DNA of 64,000 nt. Origin: Halalkalibacter krulwichiae. GTDB lineage: Bacteria > Bacillota > Bacilli > Bacillales > Bacillaceae_D. Both the position numbers and the translations under genes were made by a program. The notes beneath the pieces were generated by a model. That model ran no database searches, was not told where the DNA came from, and was given only the letters and a program-made list of their open reading frames with translations. The stretch spans positions 3,309,501 through 3,373,500 of the forward strand of contig NZ_CP020814.1 of NCBI RefSeq assembly GCF_002109385.1, in the 5' to 3' direction. Shown piece by piece: positions 31,200-40,891 of the stretch (the stretch's first letter is position 1; each line of letters starts with the position of its first letter).

Positions 31200-31652
31200 T
31201 TATGCTTGTTTAAAAAGCATCTTGAAGTCATCATCCCAAGCTAAAGAAAGACCAGTTTCTTTATTAATTTGAACTACAGTTCCTCTTCCAATTAAACAAA
31301 TATCATTCTGAGCATTTAAGGCAACATAGTGTAAATCAAGAGAAGAGCGACCAATGTCATTTACTTTCACTGAAACGGTTAAACGCTCATCAAAGTGCAC
31401 TTGCTTTATGTAATCACATTGTAAATCCGCTACAACGATCATTGCTTCATATTCAAGGCTTGTCCACTTCTGCATAAAACCAAGATGCTTAAAAAAGTCA
31501 GTTCTTACTTCTTCAAAATACACAAATGCATTTGTGTTATTCAAATGACCAAATCCATCCGTTTCAGAAAATCTTACTTTTATCTCGCCCGAAAATTTAA
31601 ATCCTTCTAACCATTCTTCGACACTCGTCTTAATATAAGCAGGAATCCTCAT
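31200..31652 (-). CDS. ysmA: Hotdog-fold acyl-CoA thioesterase YsmA
   Basis: A 150-residue member of the 4-hydroxybenzoyl-CoA thioesterase (YbgC-like) group. The catalytic-site motif RFSETDGFGHLNNTNAFVYFEE has the Asp/His/Asn pattern of this family (cited by ETDGFGHLNNTNAF). The start is the ATG at 31650-31652 with TGAGGTG upstream. The natural substrate is not known. It lies next to sdhB as in B. subtilis. Confidence 0.88.
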   Translation of the reverse strand: MRIPAYIKTSVEEWLEGFKFSGEIKVRFSETDGFGHLNNTNAFVYFEEVRTDFFKHLGFMQKWTSLEYEAMIVVADLQCDYIKQVHFDERLTVSVKVNDIGRSSLDLHYVALNAQNDICLIGRGTVVQINKETGLSLAWDDDFKMLFKQA

Positions 31653-31708
31653 TACGTACACCTCATTTGTAATTTTCATAAAATTTCATTAACTGAGTTT
31701 AATAAAAA

Positions 31709-31740
31709 GGGCCTAATCTCTCAGGAGAGAGACCAGACCC
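31709..31740 (-). terminator. sdhCAB terminator
   Basis: The stem gggcctaatctctc / gagagaccagaccc has internal mismatches. It is followed on the minus strand by five U, seven bases after the sdhB stop. Confidence 0.7.
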
Positions 31741-31747
31741 AGTGGTA

Positions 31748-32497
31748 TTACGCACCAAAGAAGTTCTTAAATGATTGTAATGTTGTTGCACGGTTTAGTG
31801 CTGCAATAGATGTTGTTAATGGGATCCCTTTAGGGCAAGACTGAACACAGTTTTGCGAGTTACCACAATTAGCTAGTCCACCTTCACCCATAATCGTTTC
31901 TAGACGTTCTTCTTTATTCATTTCACCCGTTGGATGAGCATTAAATAAACGAACTTGAGAAAGTGGTGCTGGCCCGATAAATTCTGATTTACTATTTACA
32001 TTCGGACAAGACTCTAAACAAACCCCACAAGTCATACATTTTGAAAGCTCATAAGCCCACTGACGCTTCGTTTCAGCCATACGCGGTCCAGGACCAAGGT
32101 CGTACGTACCATCAATTGGAATCCAGGCTTTCACTTTTTTAAGTGAATCGAACATACGACTACGGTCAACCATTAAGTCACGTACTACTGGGAATGTCTT
32201 CATAGGCTCTAATCGAATTGGTTGTTCCAATTGATCAACTAGCGCTGTACAAGATTGACGTGGCTTTCCATTAATAACCATTGAACATGCTCCACAAACC
32301 TCTTCTAGACAGTTCATATCCCAAGCAATCGGCGTAGTTTCTTCCCCTTTAGTGTTAACAGGGTTACGACGAAATTCCATAAGCGCTGAAATAACATTCA
32401 TATTTGGGCGGTACGGTACCTCAAATTCCTCTTCGTAAGGAGCACTGTTTGGGTCACTTTGTCTTAACACTTTAAATTTGATTGTTTTTTCACTCAT
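31748..32497 (-). CDS. sdhB: Succinate dehydrogenase iron-sulfur subunit SdhB
   Basis: A 249-residue electron-transfer subunit of respiratory complex II. The [2Fe-2S] ferredoxin domain has CLEEVCGACSM followed by a distal Cys. The C-terminal domain has CMTCGVCLESCP and NCVQSCPKGIP for the [4Fe-4S] and [3Fe-4S] clusters. It overlaps sdhA by 4 bp and ends the operon. Confidence 0.97.
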   Translation of the reverse strand: MSEKTIKFKVLRQSDPNSAPYEEEFEVPYRPNMNVISALMEFRRNPVNTKGEETTPIAWDMNCLEEVCGACSMVINGKPRQSCTALVDQLEQPIRLEPMKTFPVVRDLMVDRSRMFDSLKKVKAWIPIDGTYDLGPGPRMAETKRQWAYELSKCMTCGVCLESCPNVNSKSEFIGPAPLSQVRLFNAHPTGEMNKEERLETIMGEGGLANCGNSQNCVQSCPKGIPLTTSIAALNRATTLQSFKNFFGA

Positions 32498-34263
32498 GAT
32501 TTAACAGCTCCTTGCTTTTTTTGTGAATAGTCACGCTTACGTGGCTCAATAAGCGATGTATCTACTTCTTCATACTCAAAGTCAGGACTATTTGTAGTAG
32601 GGTTAAACTTCGCTTTCGTTGTTTTTAAGAATTCTTCATCGTTACGCTCTGGGAAATCTGGCTTGTAGTGAGCTCCACGACTTTCGTTACGATTGTAAGC
32701 ACCAAGAGTGATTACACGAGCTAAACTTAACATTCCATCTAATTGACGTGTAAACGATGCCCCTTGGTTGCTCCATTTAGCTGTATCGTTAATGTTAATG
32801 TTTTTATATCGTTCCATTAACTCTTGAATCTTCTCATCCGTTTTTAGCAGCTTATCATTATAACGAACCACTGTTACGTTATCTGTCATCCACTCACCAA
32901 GTTCTTTATGAAGGATGTATGCATTCTCTTTTCCATCCATTTTTAAGATACTATCGTATGCATCTTGTTCTTTCTTCACTTCATTTTCATATAAAGAAGA
33001 TGGCATTGAATCAGCTGATTTTTCTAAGCCATTCATATACTCAACTGCTTTTGGTCCAGCAACCATACCACCGTAAATCGCCGAAAGAAGTGAATTCGCA
33101 CCAAGTCTGTTTGCACCGTGCTGTGAATAATCACACTCACCAGCTGCAAATAGCCCAGGGATATTTGTCATTTGATCATAATCAATCCACATTCCACCCA
33201 TAGAATAGTGAACAGCTGGGAAGATCTTCATTGGAACTTTACGAGGATCATCACCCATAAATTTCTCATAGATTTCAATGATTCCACCAAGTTTGATATC
33301 AAGCTCTTTTGGATCCTTATGGGAAAGATCAAGATAAACCATGTTCTCGCCATTAATTCCAAGCTTTTGCTCAACACATACATCGAAAATTTCACGTGTT
33401 GCAATATCACGAGGTACTAGGTTTCCGTATGCCGGATACTTTTCTTCTAAGAAATACCAAGGCTTTCCGTCCTTATACGTCCATACACGGCCACCCTCTC
33501 CACGCGCTGATTCACTCATTAGACGTAATTTGTCGTCTCCAGGGATCGCCGTTGGATGGATTTGAATGAATTCACCATTTGCATAGTAAACTCCTTGTTG
33601 ATAAAGTTTTGCAGCCGCATATCCAGTATTAATTACAGAGTTCGTTGACTTACCGAAGATAATTCCAGGACCACCAGTTGCCATAATAACAGCATCAGAT
33701 TGGAAACTACGAATCTCTGAAGATTTTAAATCTTGAGCTGTAACCCCACGACAGACGCCCTCATCATCTACGATAGCAGATAAGAACTCCCACCCTTCAT
33801 ATTTCGTTACTAGTCCACTAACTTCATGGCGACGTACTTGCTCATCAAGCGCGTATAATAACTGTTGACCAGTTGTAGCACCCGCAAATGCAGTACGGTG
33901 ATGCTGTGTTCCACCAAAACGACGGAAATCTAGTAAACCTTCTGGTGTACGGTTAAACATAACACCCATACGGTCCATTAAGTGGATGATTCCAGGCGCC
34001 GCCTCTGTCATCGCTTTAACTGGAGGTTGGTTTGCTAAGAAGTCCCCTCCGTAAACTGTATCATCAAAGTGCTCCCAAGGAGAGTCACCTTCACCTTTTG
34101 TGTTAACAGCTCCATTAATCCCACCTTGCGCACATACTGAGTGTGAACGTTTTACTGGAACTAAAGAGAAGAGATCAACAGGTACTCCCTTTTCTGCCGC
34201 TTTAATTGTTGCCATCAGACCAGCTAGTCCGCCTCCGACAACAATAATTCTACCTTTACTCAT
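32494..34263 (-). CDS. sdhA: Succinate dehydrogenase flavoprotein SdhA
   Basis: A 589-residue FAD subunit that oxidises succinate. The N-terminal FAD-binding IIVVGGGLAGLMATIKAAE, the covalent-FAD His in SVCAQGGINGA, and the active-site GRTAFAGATTGQ and HPTAIPG stretches are visible. The start is the ATG at 34261-34263 (MSKGRIIV) with AAGGAG eight bases upstream; the GTG nine bases earlier overlaps that site. It lies 12 bp downstream of sdhC. Confidence 0.97.
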   Translation of the reverse strand: MSKGRIIVVGGGLAGLMATIKAAEKGVPVDLFSLVPVKRSHSVCAQGGINGAVNTKGEGDSPWEHFDDTVYGGDFLANQPPVKAMTEAAPGIIHLMDRMGVMFNRTPEGLLDFRRFGGTQHHRTAFAGATTGQQLLYALDEQVRRHEVSGLVTKYEGWEFLSAIVDDEGVCRGVTAQDLKSSEIRSFQSDAVIMATGGPGIIFGKSTNSVINTGYAAAKLYQQGVYYANGEFIQIHPTAIPGDDKLRLMSESARGEGGRVWTYKDGKPWYFLEEKYPAYGNLVPRDIATREIFDVCVEQKLGINGENMVYLDLSHKDPKELDIKLGGIIEIYEKFMGDDPRKVPMKIFPAVHYSMGGMWIDYDQMTNIPGLFAAGECDYSQHGANRLGANSLLSAIYGGMVAGPKAVEYMNGLEKSADSMPSSLYENEVKKEQDAYDSILKMDGKENAYILHKELGEWMTDNVTVVRYNDKLLKTDEKIQELMERYKNININDTAKWSNQGASFTRQLDGMLSLARVITLGAYNRNESRGAHYKPDFPERNDEEFLKTTKAKFNPTTNSPDFEYEEVDTSLIEPRKRDYSQKKQGAVKS

Positions 34264-34275
34264 ATGATTCACTCC

Positions 34276-34905
34276 TTAAATGTTTGCTAAGTCTGGATTG
34301 ATGAATGCTAGAATTGCTCTAATACCGATAAATGTTAATACGAAGAAAACCCCAAGTGTTACATATGTTGCAATTTGTTGCGAACGTGGTGTTACTGTAA
34401 TCCCCCATGAAACGGCAAATGACCAAAGACCGTTTGCAAAGTGGAATGTAGCTGAAACAACACCCAAAATGTAAAATGCGATCATCCAAGGATTACTAAA
34501 GATGTTTGCCATCATATCAAAGTTTACATCAGCACCTAATGCAGCTTGTACTCTCGTTTCCCACACGTGCCAAGTAATCCAGATTACTAGAAACACACCT
34601 GTCCAACGTTGGATTTTAAACATCCAGTTACGGAAGAACCCGTATCTTGCAGTGTTGTTTTTCGCTTGAAAAGCAATATATATACCGTAGATTGCATGAT
34701 AAAGCAAAGGAATAAAAATAACAAAGATTTCAAGTGCATAACGGAAAGGTAGATTTTCCATGAAATGAGATGCTTGGTTAAAAGCACTCGCTCCCCGCGT
34801 TGCAAAATGATTGACTACTAAGTGTTGAATTAAGAAAACCCCAACAGGAATAACACCTAGTAATGAATGTAACTTACGATTAAAAAACTCTCGATTACCA
34901 GCCAT
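34276..34905 (-). CDS. sdhC: Succinate dehydrogenase cytochrome b558 subunit SdhC
   Basis: A 209-residue integral membrane anchor with five predicted helices that binds haem and menaquinone. Candidate haem-ligand histidines lie in FLIQHLVVNH (about 25-34), LLYHAIYG and WITWHVWE, with FHFANGLWSF further on. The start is the ATG at 34903-34905 (MAGNREFFNRKLHSLL) with GGGGGG upstream. It is the first gene of sdhCAB. Confidence 0.95.
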   Translation of the reverse strand: MAGNREFFNRKLHSLLGVIPVGVFLIQHLVVNHFATRGASAFNQASHFMENLPFRYALEIFVIFIPLLYHAIYGIYIAFQAKNNTARYGFFRNWMFKIQRWTGVFLVIWITWHVWETRVQAALGADVNFDMMANIFSNPWMIAFYILGVVSATFHFANGLWSFAVSWGITVTPRSQQIATYVTLGVFFVLTFIGIRAILAFINPDLANI

Positions 34906-35147
34906 ACCTTTTTCCCCCCACAAGTAATTTTAACCCTACCAAACTAGTACTATAATTCCCCTCTCTCTTTATTCGTATAGTATGTACCTCCCTACGAAAC
35001 ACGTAATATTGTATAAACCAGAAAAATGAAATATTATTCAAATTTCTGTGAATAAAATCCGACAAATTTATTGTACTCCCATCTTTTTGACTCGTCAAGA
35101 AAACGTATACAACCTTTTTAAAAGAAAATTTAGTAAATTACTATAAA
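34906..35147 (-). other. sdhCAB upstream region
   Basis: About 240 bp between the K+ transporter terminator and sdhC. It contains TTTATACAAT- and ACTATAC-like sequences but no promoter with a well-spaced -35 that I would defend. No cre or riboswitch is seen. Confidence 0.35.
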
Positions 35148-35193
35148 AAAGACTTTGCTACACCTAGATATTCACTAGGATTACAAAGTCTTT
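35148..35193 (-). terminator. Terminator of the K+ transporter gene
   Basis: Arms aaagactttg (35148-35157) and caaagtcttt (35184-35193) flank a 26-nt loop and are followed by a U run on the minus strand. Confidence 0.8.
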
Positions 35194-35209
35194 CTGCCTA
35201 TTCAAAGAT

Positions 35210-36559
35210 TTAGCCAATAATAATTCTCTCTGTCGGGTATTTAAAATGCGTTTTCGTCTCTCTTTTTCGAACAGAGAATAAGAAGGCAATAAGTCCAACC
35301 CTCCCAACAAACATTAGTGCCATTAAAACAACTTGACTCGGAAAAGATAAATCGGACGTTATTCCCATTGATAGTCCACAGGTTCCGAAGGCCGATGCTG
35401 TTTCAAAAATAATCGCAATTAACGGTATATCGTTTCTGCCCTCGAAGGCGACAATTAACGTGACAGCAGCAAACAGCATCACAAGAAACACAGATAGGAC
35501 AATAAAGGCCTTTTGTCGATCTTCTGGATGAATCTCTCGTCCGAACACCTTCACATCCTCTTTCCCTAAAGCAAAGCTCCGTATCGTTAAGAACATAACC
35601 GCAACGGTCGTTGTTCGAATACCGCCACCCACACTTGATGGACTTGCCCCTATAATCATTAAAGCGGAAACAAACAATAAAGTGGCTAAACTTAATTCAG
35701 ATACGTCCATTGTCGATAACCCGCCACTTCTTGAAGTCGCCGAATTAAAAATAGAATAAAATAATTGCTGATGCCATTCTAATCCTACATAATAGTGACC
35801 ATATTCCAAGGCCCAAATTCCTATAACTCCAATAATAAAAACAGCAAAATAAGTTGTAGTTGTAATTTTCGTAAATAAACTAAAACGAAAATTAGAATTC
35901 TTTCTCAAAAAATACTCTCTTAGCTCCAACAATACAGGAAAACCAATTGCCCCAGCCATAATCAACAAGATTACAACAAATTGCACGTAATAATCGTTCG
36001 CGAATGGAATAAGTGACTGTCCTGTTACGTCAAAACCAGCATTGGTGAAAGCACTTAACGAAGCAAAGGCTCCTTGATAATAAGCCTCTCCCACTGTATC
36101 AAAATAACGAATAAAGTATGTACCTAATATAAGGGCTCCGATCAACTCAATGATGAGAGCGACAATTAAGATTCCTCGCATTAAGTTAACTAAACCAGAA
36201 AATGTATTTTGATTTTGGTCAACCATAATCAACATTCGTTGAGCAAAGTTAATTTTTCGTCCAAATAACATCCATACAAAGGTTCCCATTGTCATTATGC
36301 CAATGCCACCTAATTGAATCGCTAATGCCAGGAAGAAGATCCCTAAATAGCTATATGTATCTGGCACATTCACAACGGTCAGCCCAGTTACACTCACCGC
36401 ACTTACCGAAGTAAACAAAGCATCCTTGTAAGAGACATCAACACCTGGTTGATGAGAGATTGGCAAATACAATAAAAAACTAAATAATACCATTGCCACA
36501 ACATATGAAATGATAATGATTCGAAATGGAGAAAGAAATTGATTAAGTCCTGATTTCAT
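35210..36559 (-). CDS. Ktr/Trk-family K+ transporter membrane subunit (KtrB/KtrD-like)
   Basis: A 449-residue membrane protein of the TrkH/KtrB superfamily with the four-fold M1-P-M2 plan. Selectivity-filter segments centred on glycine are readable: SVTGLTVV (about 56), NAGFDVTG (about 172), TSRSGGLST (about 275) and GTCGLSMG (about 395). Length suits KtrB or KtrD. No KtrA/KtrC gating subunit lies nearby, so its partner must be elsewhere, as for B. subtilis ktrD. The ATG has TTGGAGG upstream. It separates sdhC from yslB, which are adjacent in B. subtilis. Confidence 0.9.
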   Translation of the reverse strand: MKSGLNQFLSPFRIIIISYVVAMVLFSFLLYLPISHQPGVDVSYKDALFTSVSAVSVTGLTVVNVPDTYSYLGIFFLALAIQLGGIGIMTMGTFVWMLFGRKINFAQRMLIMVDQNQNTFSGLVNLMRGILIVALIIELIGALILGTYFIRYFDTVGEAYYQGAFASLSAFTNAGFDVTGQSLIPFANDYYVQFVVILLIMAGAIGFPVLLELREYFLRKNSNFRFSLFTKITTTTYFAVFIIGVIGIWALEYGHYYVGLEWHQQLFYSIFNSATSRSGGLSTMDVSELSLATLLFVSALMIIGASPSSVGGGIRTTTVAVMFLTIRSFALGKEDVKVFGREIHPEDRQKAFIVLSVFLVMLFAAVTLIVAFEGRNDIPLIAIIFETASAFGTCGLSMGITSDLSFPSQVVLMALMFVGRVGLIAFLFSVRKRETKTHFKYPTERIIIG

Positions 36560-36874
36560 TCAAATTGTACCTCCAAGTTAGTTCGCGCTTAAGTATATCA
36601 TTTAAAAAAATGAAAGAAAAGACGGCATTCAGTAAAGGCTGTCACTTGCTTCAAATCCCTTTTATTTATTAACTCAAGCTATTCACTGTCTGATTAGCAA
36701 ATATTAGTTATTATGATTGTGGAAATGTTACAAAAACTAACTTTGAAATTGACTCTTCTTGCGCAGTTCTTTTTTCGCTTGTACGCCATCCCAACTTCGT
36801 TTATGATCAAAAGTAGCTATTTGCCTTCATCTGTAAAAAGAAGGAACGGTTTTACAAGGGAGAGATGTGAGTCC
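36560..36874. other. Divergent gap between the K+ transporter gene and yslB
   Basis: On the minus strand an extended -10 (TGATATACT, -10 at 36592-36597) lies about 35 bp above the transporter start, without a clear -35. There is no c-di-AMP riboswitch, which often precedes ktr genes. An open frame from 36713 runs into yslB but its first 54 codons have no ribosome site. Confidence 0.45.
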
Positions 36875-37270
36875 ATGGACCAACTTAAAGAAAACTTCGG
36901 TTATGAATTGCTGCGAAACGACGTACTCAAAGATATTCTTGGTAAAGAGCATGATTCCATCCTTTATTGGATCGGAAAATCTTTAGCACGAAAATACCCA
37001 ATAAATACAATAGAAGAACTAATCTTATTTTTCGACCATGCCAATTGGGGAACTTTAGTTAGAGAGAAAGAGAAAAAAAACATTCAAATTTTCCAACTAA
37101 CTGGACCTTGGATGAACAAGAAAGACAGTCGATGCTACCAGCTAGAGGCTGGCTTCTTAGCCCAACAGCTTGAAAGCTGGCACAATTGCATTACAGGAGC
37201 TACATATACATTTAAAAAGGATACAGTAACTATAACGGTTGAACTTGATGTAAAAGACTCTCTAAAATAA
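36875..37270 (+). CDS. yslB: Conserved protein YslB (DUF2507)
   Basis: A 131-residue cytoplasmic protein of the YslB/DUF2507 family found in Bacillales; it resembles small sensor-like V4R/heme-NO-binding folds, but its role is unknown. It reads FGYELLRNDVLKDILGKEHDSILYWIGKSLARKYP (cited by GYELLRNDVL and YWIGKSLARKYP). The ATG at 36875 has GGGAGAG ten bases upstream. It converges on lysC, as the B. subtilis neighbour relationship predicts. Confidence 0.88.
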   Translation: MDQLKENFGYELLRNDVLKDILGKEHDSILYWIGKSLARKYPINTIEELILFFDHANWGTLVREKEKKNIQIFQLTGPWMNKKDSRCYQLEAGFLAQQLESWHNCITGATYTFKKDTVTITVELDVKDSLK

Positions 37271-37320
37271 AACAAGACTTATCGGCTACTTCAAGTAAGT
37301 AGCTCGATAAGTCTTGTTTT
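37269..37320. terminator. Shared bidirectional terminator of yslB and lysC
   Basis: Arms aaaacaagacttatcg (37269-37284) and its complement (37305-37320) form a 16-bp stem with A/T runs on both sides, between two converging genes. Confidence 0.85.
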
Positions 37321-37326
37321 GTTTAA

Positions 37327-38574
37327 TTATGAAAGTGTTGCAACCTCTTCTGCCTCTTCAACCTCTTCAGCAAGTTGGAATGCAGCATGAAGCATTTCAA
37401 CTGCTAATACCATATCTGCTTCGTCCACAACAACCGACACCTTGATCTCAGATGTGCTCACCATCTTAACAAAGACTTCATTTTCCGCTAAAACTTCAAA
37501 CATTTTCGCTGCTACCCCTGGGTTTGAAACCATCCCCGAACCAACAATAGAAACTTTTGCTAACTCTTCTTCAAAATAAATATCAGTAAACTGCAGTTCT
37601 TCTTGAGCTTCTTGGAGAATTGCTAGCGTTTCTTTTAATGAGCTTTGCGTAATAGAAAACGAAATATTAACATGGTCTGCATCATATTGGTTTTGAATAA
37701 TAATATCTACGTTTACTTTATGCTCTGATAATGTTGAAAATAATCTAGATAATGTATTTAGACGGTTGGGCAAACCTTTAACCGTTACCTTTGTTACATC
37801 ATTTTCAAAAGCGATACCACGTACAATTAAATTTTGTTCCATCGTTACTTCCTCCTCGATCATTGTTCCTTCTACTTCTTCCATACTAGATGCAACCATT
37901 AATGGAACATCATAATTTTTGGCAAATTCAACCGCACGCGGATGTAAGACACCAGCTCCTAAATTAGCCATTTCAAGCATTTCATCATAAGAAATTGAAT
38001 GTAATTTACGTGCTTGCTTGACATAACGAGGGTCCGTTGTAAATACACCTGTTACATCTGTATAAATATCACAACGCTCCGCCTTCAAAGCAGCTGCTAA
38101 CGCAACCGCTGTCGTATCAGAACCTCCACGACCTAATGTTGTAATCTCCGTTCCACAAATCCCTTGGAAACCAGCAACAATAACGACCTTTCCTTTTGAA
38201 AGCTCTTCTTCGATCCGATCAGTATTAATATGGGAAATTCGTGCATTCCCATGGCTTGCTTCTGTCTCCATTCCAGCTTGCCATCCTGTTAAAGATGTAG
38301 CCTCTAATCCTAATTCATGAAGTGCCATTGTTAAAAGAGAAATCGTTACTTGCTCACCTGTTGTTAACAGCATATCCATTTCTCGCTTGCTTGGAGAAGC
38401 TGTAATTTCGCCAGCCAATCTAACAAGTCCATCCGTTGATTTCCCCATCGCTGAAACGACGACAACTAATTCATTTCCTTCAACTTGAGCTTTTTGAATT
38501 CTACTCGCTACATGCTTAATCCGTTCTACTGAACCTACTGATGTTCCTCCATACTTCTGTACAATTCTTGCCAT
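37327..38574 (-). CDS. lysC: Lysine-sensitive aspartokinase II LysC
   Basis: A 415-residue enzyme that phosphorylates aspartate, the first step to lysine and diaminopimelate. The kinase domain starts IVQKYGGTSVGSVE and has GRGGSDTTAVALAAAL. Two ACT domains (about 255-400) bind lysine. The start is the ATG at 38572-38574 with GGAGAGG upstream. An internal ATG at 37840-37842 (MEQNLIVRG) with GAGGAGGA in front matches the start of the separately made beta subunit in B. subtilis. Confidence 0.96.
   Translation of the reverse strand: MARIVQKYGGTSVGSVERIKHVASRIQKAQVEGNELVVVVSAMGKSTDGLVRLAGEITASPSKREMDMLLTTGEQVTISLLTMALHELGLEATSLTGWQAGMETEASHGNARISHINTDRIEEELSKGKVVIVAGFQGICGTEITTLGRGGSDTTAVALAAALKAERCDIYTDVTGVFTTDPRYVKQARKLHSISYDEMLEMANLGAGVLHPRAVEFAKNYDVPLMVASSMEEVEGTMIEEEVTMEQNLIVRGIAFENDVTKVTVKGLPNRLNTLSRLFSTLSEHKVNVDIIIQNQYDADHVNISFSITQSSLKETLAILQEAQEELQFTDIYFEEELAKVSIVGSGMVSNPGVAAKMFEVLAENEVFVKMVSTSEIKVSVVVDEADMVLAVEMLHAAFQLAEEVEEAEEVATLS
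37840..37858 (-). promoter_or_regulatory. Internal ribosome site and start for the LysC beta subunit
   Basis: GAGGAGGA lies seven bases before an in-frame ATG inside lysC. The resulting polypeptide would be the C-terminal 171 residues, the two ACT domains. This is the known arrangement of B. subtilis aspartokinase II. Confidence 0.7.
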
Positions 38575-38616
38575 TATATCTTCATCCTCTCCATACACTC
38601 ACGGCGATGATGGAAC

Positions 38617-38895
38617 GCAAAAAAGCAACAATAAGGAAAACCCCTCACTGTTGCTTGTCATACCAGTCCGGTACCACACTGCTCCCTGTTTCTCACGTGA
38701 GATAGTTCTCCACATACTCCTTGGGTTGAGCATGTGACAGCCCTATGCTTATTCAACATAGGTCCAGCATAAGAAAGATGAGTCTTTCTTCCACTTCGGC
38801 GAATTCCCCTTTTCATGAACTTCAACGGTTCTCATTACCCTCAGAACATGTACTAATGGTTTTCGCTCCTCTACCAATCACTTCATTTGAAGTGC
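38617..38895 (-). promoter_or_regulatory. Lysine riboswitch (L box) with terminator above lysC
   Basis: The minus-strand leader shows the L-box core in order: GGTAGAGGAGCGAAAACCAT, TTAGTACATG, GAGGGTAATGAGAACCG, AAAAGGGGAATTCGCCGAAG and GCTGGACC...GGGCTGTCACA. It ends in a terminator (AGCAACA/TGTTGCT, 38624-38655, then six U). Lysine binding should favour termination and so reduce lysC expression. Confidence 0.93.
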
Positions 38896-38915
38896 GGCAT
38901 ATTTAATTGTTTTCA

Positions 38916-38944
38916 ATTCTAGCAAACGTTCGTGATCATTGCAA
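38916..38944 (-). promoter_or_regulatory. lysC sigma-A promoter
   Basis: On the minus strand TTGCAA (38939-38944), 17 bp ending in TGC, TAGAAT (38916-38921), just above the riboswitch. Confidence 0.8.
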
Positions 38945-38973
38945 GAAAAAAATGATTTTCTTTTTAAACGAAT

Positions 38974-40755
38974 CTAAGAATCACTATTTTTTTGTAACGT
39001 TTCAACGATTGCCTCTGCCACTTTAGTCGGGATTGATAATTGTCTCAAGTCTTCAACCGTTGCTTCTTTCATTTTCTTTAAAGAGCCGAAATGTTTGAGC
39101 AATTGACGCTTTCGTTTTTCTCCCACTCCTGCTATGTCATCAAGTGCTGATTTAAAAAACGTTTTTGAACGAGTTTGTCGATGAAACGTAATCGCAAAGC
39201 GGTGAACTTCATCTTGAATTCTTTGCAGTAGATAAAATTCATGACTATCTCTTTTAAGAGGAACCATTATTGGTGGATCTCCCATTAACAATTGAGATGT
39301 TCTATGCTTTTCATCTTTTGCAAGTCCACATACTGGTATTGTTAGTCCAAGTTCATCAACAATGACTTCCTGAGCAACAGCAATTTGACCTTTTCCACCA
39401 TCAATGACAATTAAATCTGGTAATGGTAGTGATTCTTTTAACAACCTCACATATCTTCTACGAATGACTTCCCGCATGGAGCCATAGTCATCAGGTCCTT
39501 CAACCGTTTTGATTTTATATTTCCGATAATCTTTCCTGCTAGGCTTACCATCAACAAACGATACCATAGCCGACACAGGATCCGTTCCTTGAATATTGGA
39601 GTTATCAAATGCCTCAATTCGGTATGGCGTTGAAATCCCCATTGCTTCTCCAAGTCGCTCAATTGCTTTTATCGTTCGTTCTTCATCCCGTTCAATTAAT
39701 GAGAACTTTTCCTTTAGTGCGACTTGTGCATTTTGATTAGCAAGGTCAACTAACTCCTTTTTCTTTCCTCGTTTAGGATGGTGAGTTTTCACTTTGATCA
39801 ATTGTTCGACTAACTCTTTATCAACCTCTTCAGGCAACAGGATTTCAGCTGGTTTTAAATGTTCTTTCTTCATGTAAAACTGGCCGATAAATGTTAATAA
39901 ATCTTCAGGTGCTTCTTGATAAAAAGGAAAGATTGATACATCTCTTTCAATCAGTTTACCTTGGCGAATAAAGAAGACTTGTACACACATCCATCCTTTA
40001 TCATAAGAAAAACCGAAAACATCACGATCGACAAAGTCGCTGATCATCATCTTTTGCTTTTGCATAACGGTATCCATATGCTGCAATGTATCTCTAATTT
40101 CTTTTGCTCGTTCAAAGTCCATTTCTTCAGCAGCTTTCATCATTTTCTCTGTTAACTGCTCTTTGATTTCATCTTGACCAGAGCGTAGAAATTTGGTGAT
40201 TTCCTGAACGAGAGCTTGATTTTCTTCTTTGGTTACTTCCTTCACACAAGGAGCAAGACATTGACCAATATGGTAATAAAGGCACACCTTATCAGGTAAA
40301 GTCCTACACTTCCGTAAAGGGTAAATACGATCTAGCAGCTTCTTTGTTTCATTTGCCGCACCCGCATTCGGATATGGACCAAAATATTTTCCACCATCTG
40401 TTTTTACTTGCCGTGTTGTAATTAATCTTGGATGTTCTTCATTTGTAATTTTTAAATAAGGATACGACTTATCATCCTTTAACATGACATTGTATTTAGG
40501 GTCGTACTTTTTAATTAAATTCATCTCCAATATGAGCGCTTCAATATTAGAAGATGTGACAATATATTCAAAATCAGTAATCTCACTGACGAGACGCTGT
40601 GTTTTCCCGTCATGAGAACCTGTAAAATAAGACCGAACACGATTTTTTAACACTTTTGCTTTTCCGACATATATCACTGTCCCTTGACGATCCTTCATCA
40701 AGTAACAGCCTGGTTGATCTGGCAGAAACATAAGTTTTTCTTTCAATTGACTCAT
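38974..40755 (-). CDS. uvrC: Excinuclease ABC subunit C UvrC
   Basis: A 593-residue nuclease of nucleotide-excision repair that cuts on both sides of a lesion. The N-terminal GIY-YIG domain has [20 protein letters not shown] (residues 14-33). A UvrB-binding helix pair lies near 200-235. The C-terminal RNase H-like nuclease has [15 protein letters not shown] and [11 protein letters not shown]. Two helix-hairpin-helix motifs ([18 protein letters not shown]) end the protein. The start is the ATG at 40753-40755 with GAGGTGG upstream. Confidence 0.96.
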   Translation of the reverse strand: MSQLKEKLMFLPDQPGCYLMKDRQGTVIYVGKAKVLKNRVRSYFTGSHDGKTQRLVSEITDFEYIVTSSNIEALILEMNLIKKYDPKYNVMLKDDKSYPYLKITNEEHPRLITTRQVKTDGGKYFGPYPNAGAANETKKLLDRIYPLRKCRTLPDKVCLYYHIGQCLAPCVKEVTKEENQALVQEITKFLRSGQDEIKEQLTEKMMKAAEEMDFERAKEIRDTLQHMDTVMQKQKMMISDFVDRDVFGFSYDKGWMCVQVFFIRQGKLIERDVSIFPFYQEAPEDLLTFIGQFYMKKEHLKPAEILLPEEVDKELVEQLIKVKTHHPKRGKKKELVDLANQNAQVALKEKFSLIERDEERTIKAIERLGEAMGISTPYRIEAFDNSNIQGTDPVSAMVSFVDGKPSRKDYRKYKIKTVEGPDDYGSMREVIRRRYVRLLKESLPLPDLIVIDGGKGQIAVAQEVIVDELGLTIPVCGLAKDEKHRTSQLLMGDPPIMVPLKRDSHEFYLLQRIQDEVHRFAITFHRQTRSKTFFKSALDDIAGVGEKRKRQLLKHFGSLKKMKEATVEDLRQLSIPTKVAEAIVETLQKNSDS

Positions 40756-40850
40756 TTTACTCCACCTCATTTACTATTGTTGGTGAGAACTTAAAGAAAT
40801 GCAAGTAATAAGGGATTAGTAAAACTTAGAAATGGAGCAACTGACTAAAA

Positions 40851-40882
40851 AAACGTCCACTCTCATTAGAGAGTAGACGTTT
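40851..40882 (-). terminator. trxA terminator
   Basis: The 14-bp stem aaacgtccactctc / gagagtagacgttt has one mismatch and is followed by a U7 run on the minus strand. Confidence 0.85.
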
Positions 40883-40891
40883 AAACAATTC

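Noticed and set aside
36713..36874. N-terminal extension of yslB by 54 codons
   Set aside because: No ribosome site at 36713; the ATG at 36875 gives the family length and has an SD-like sequence.
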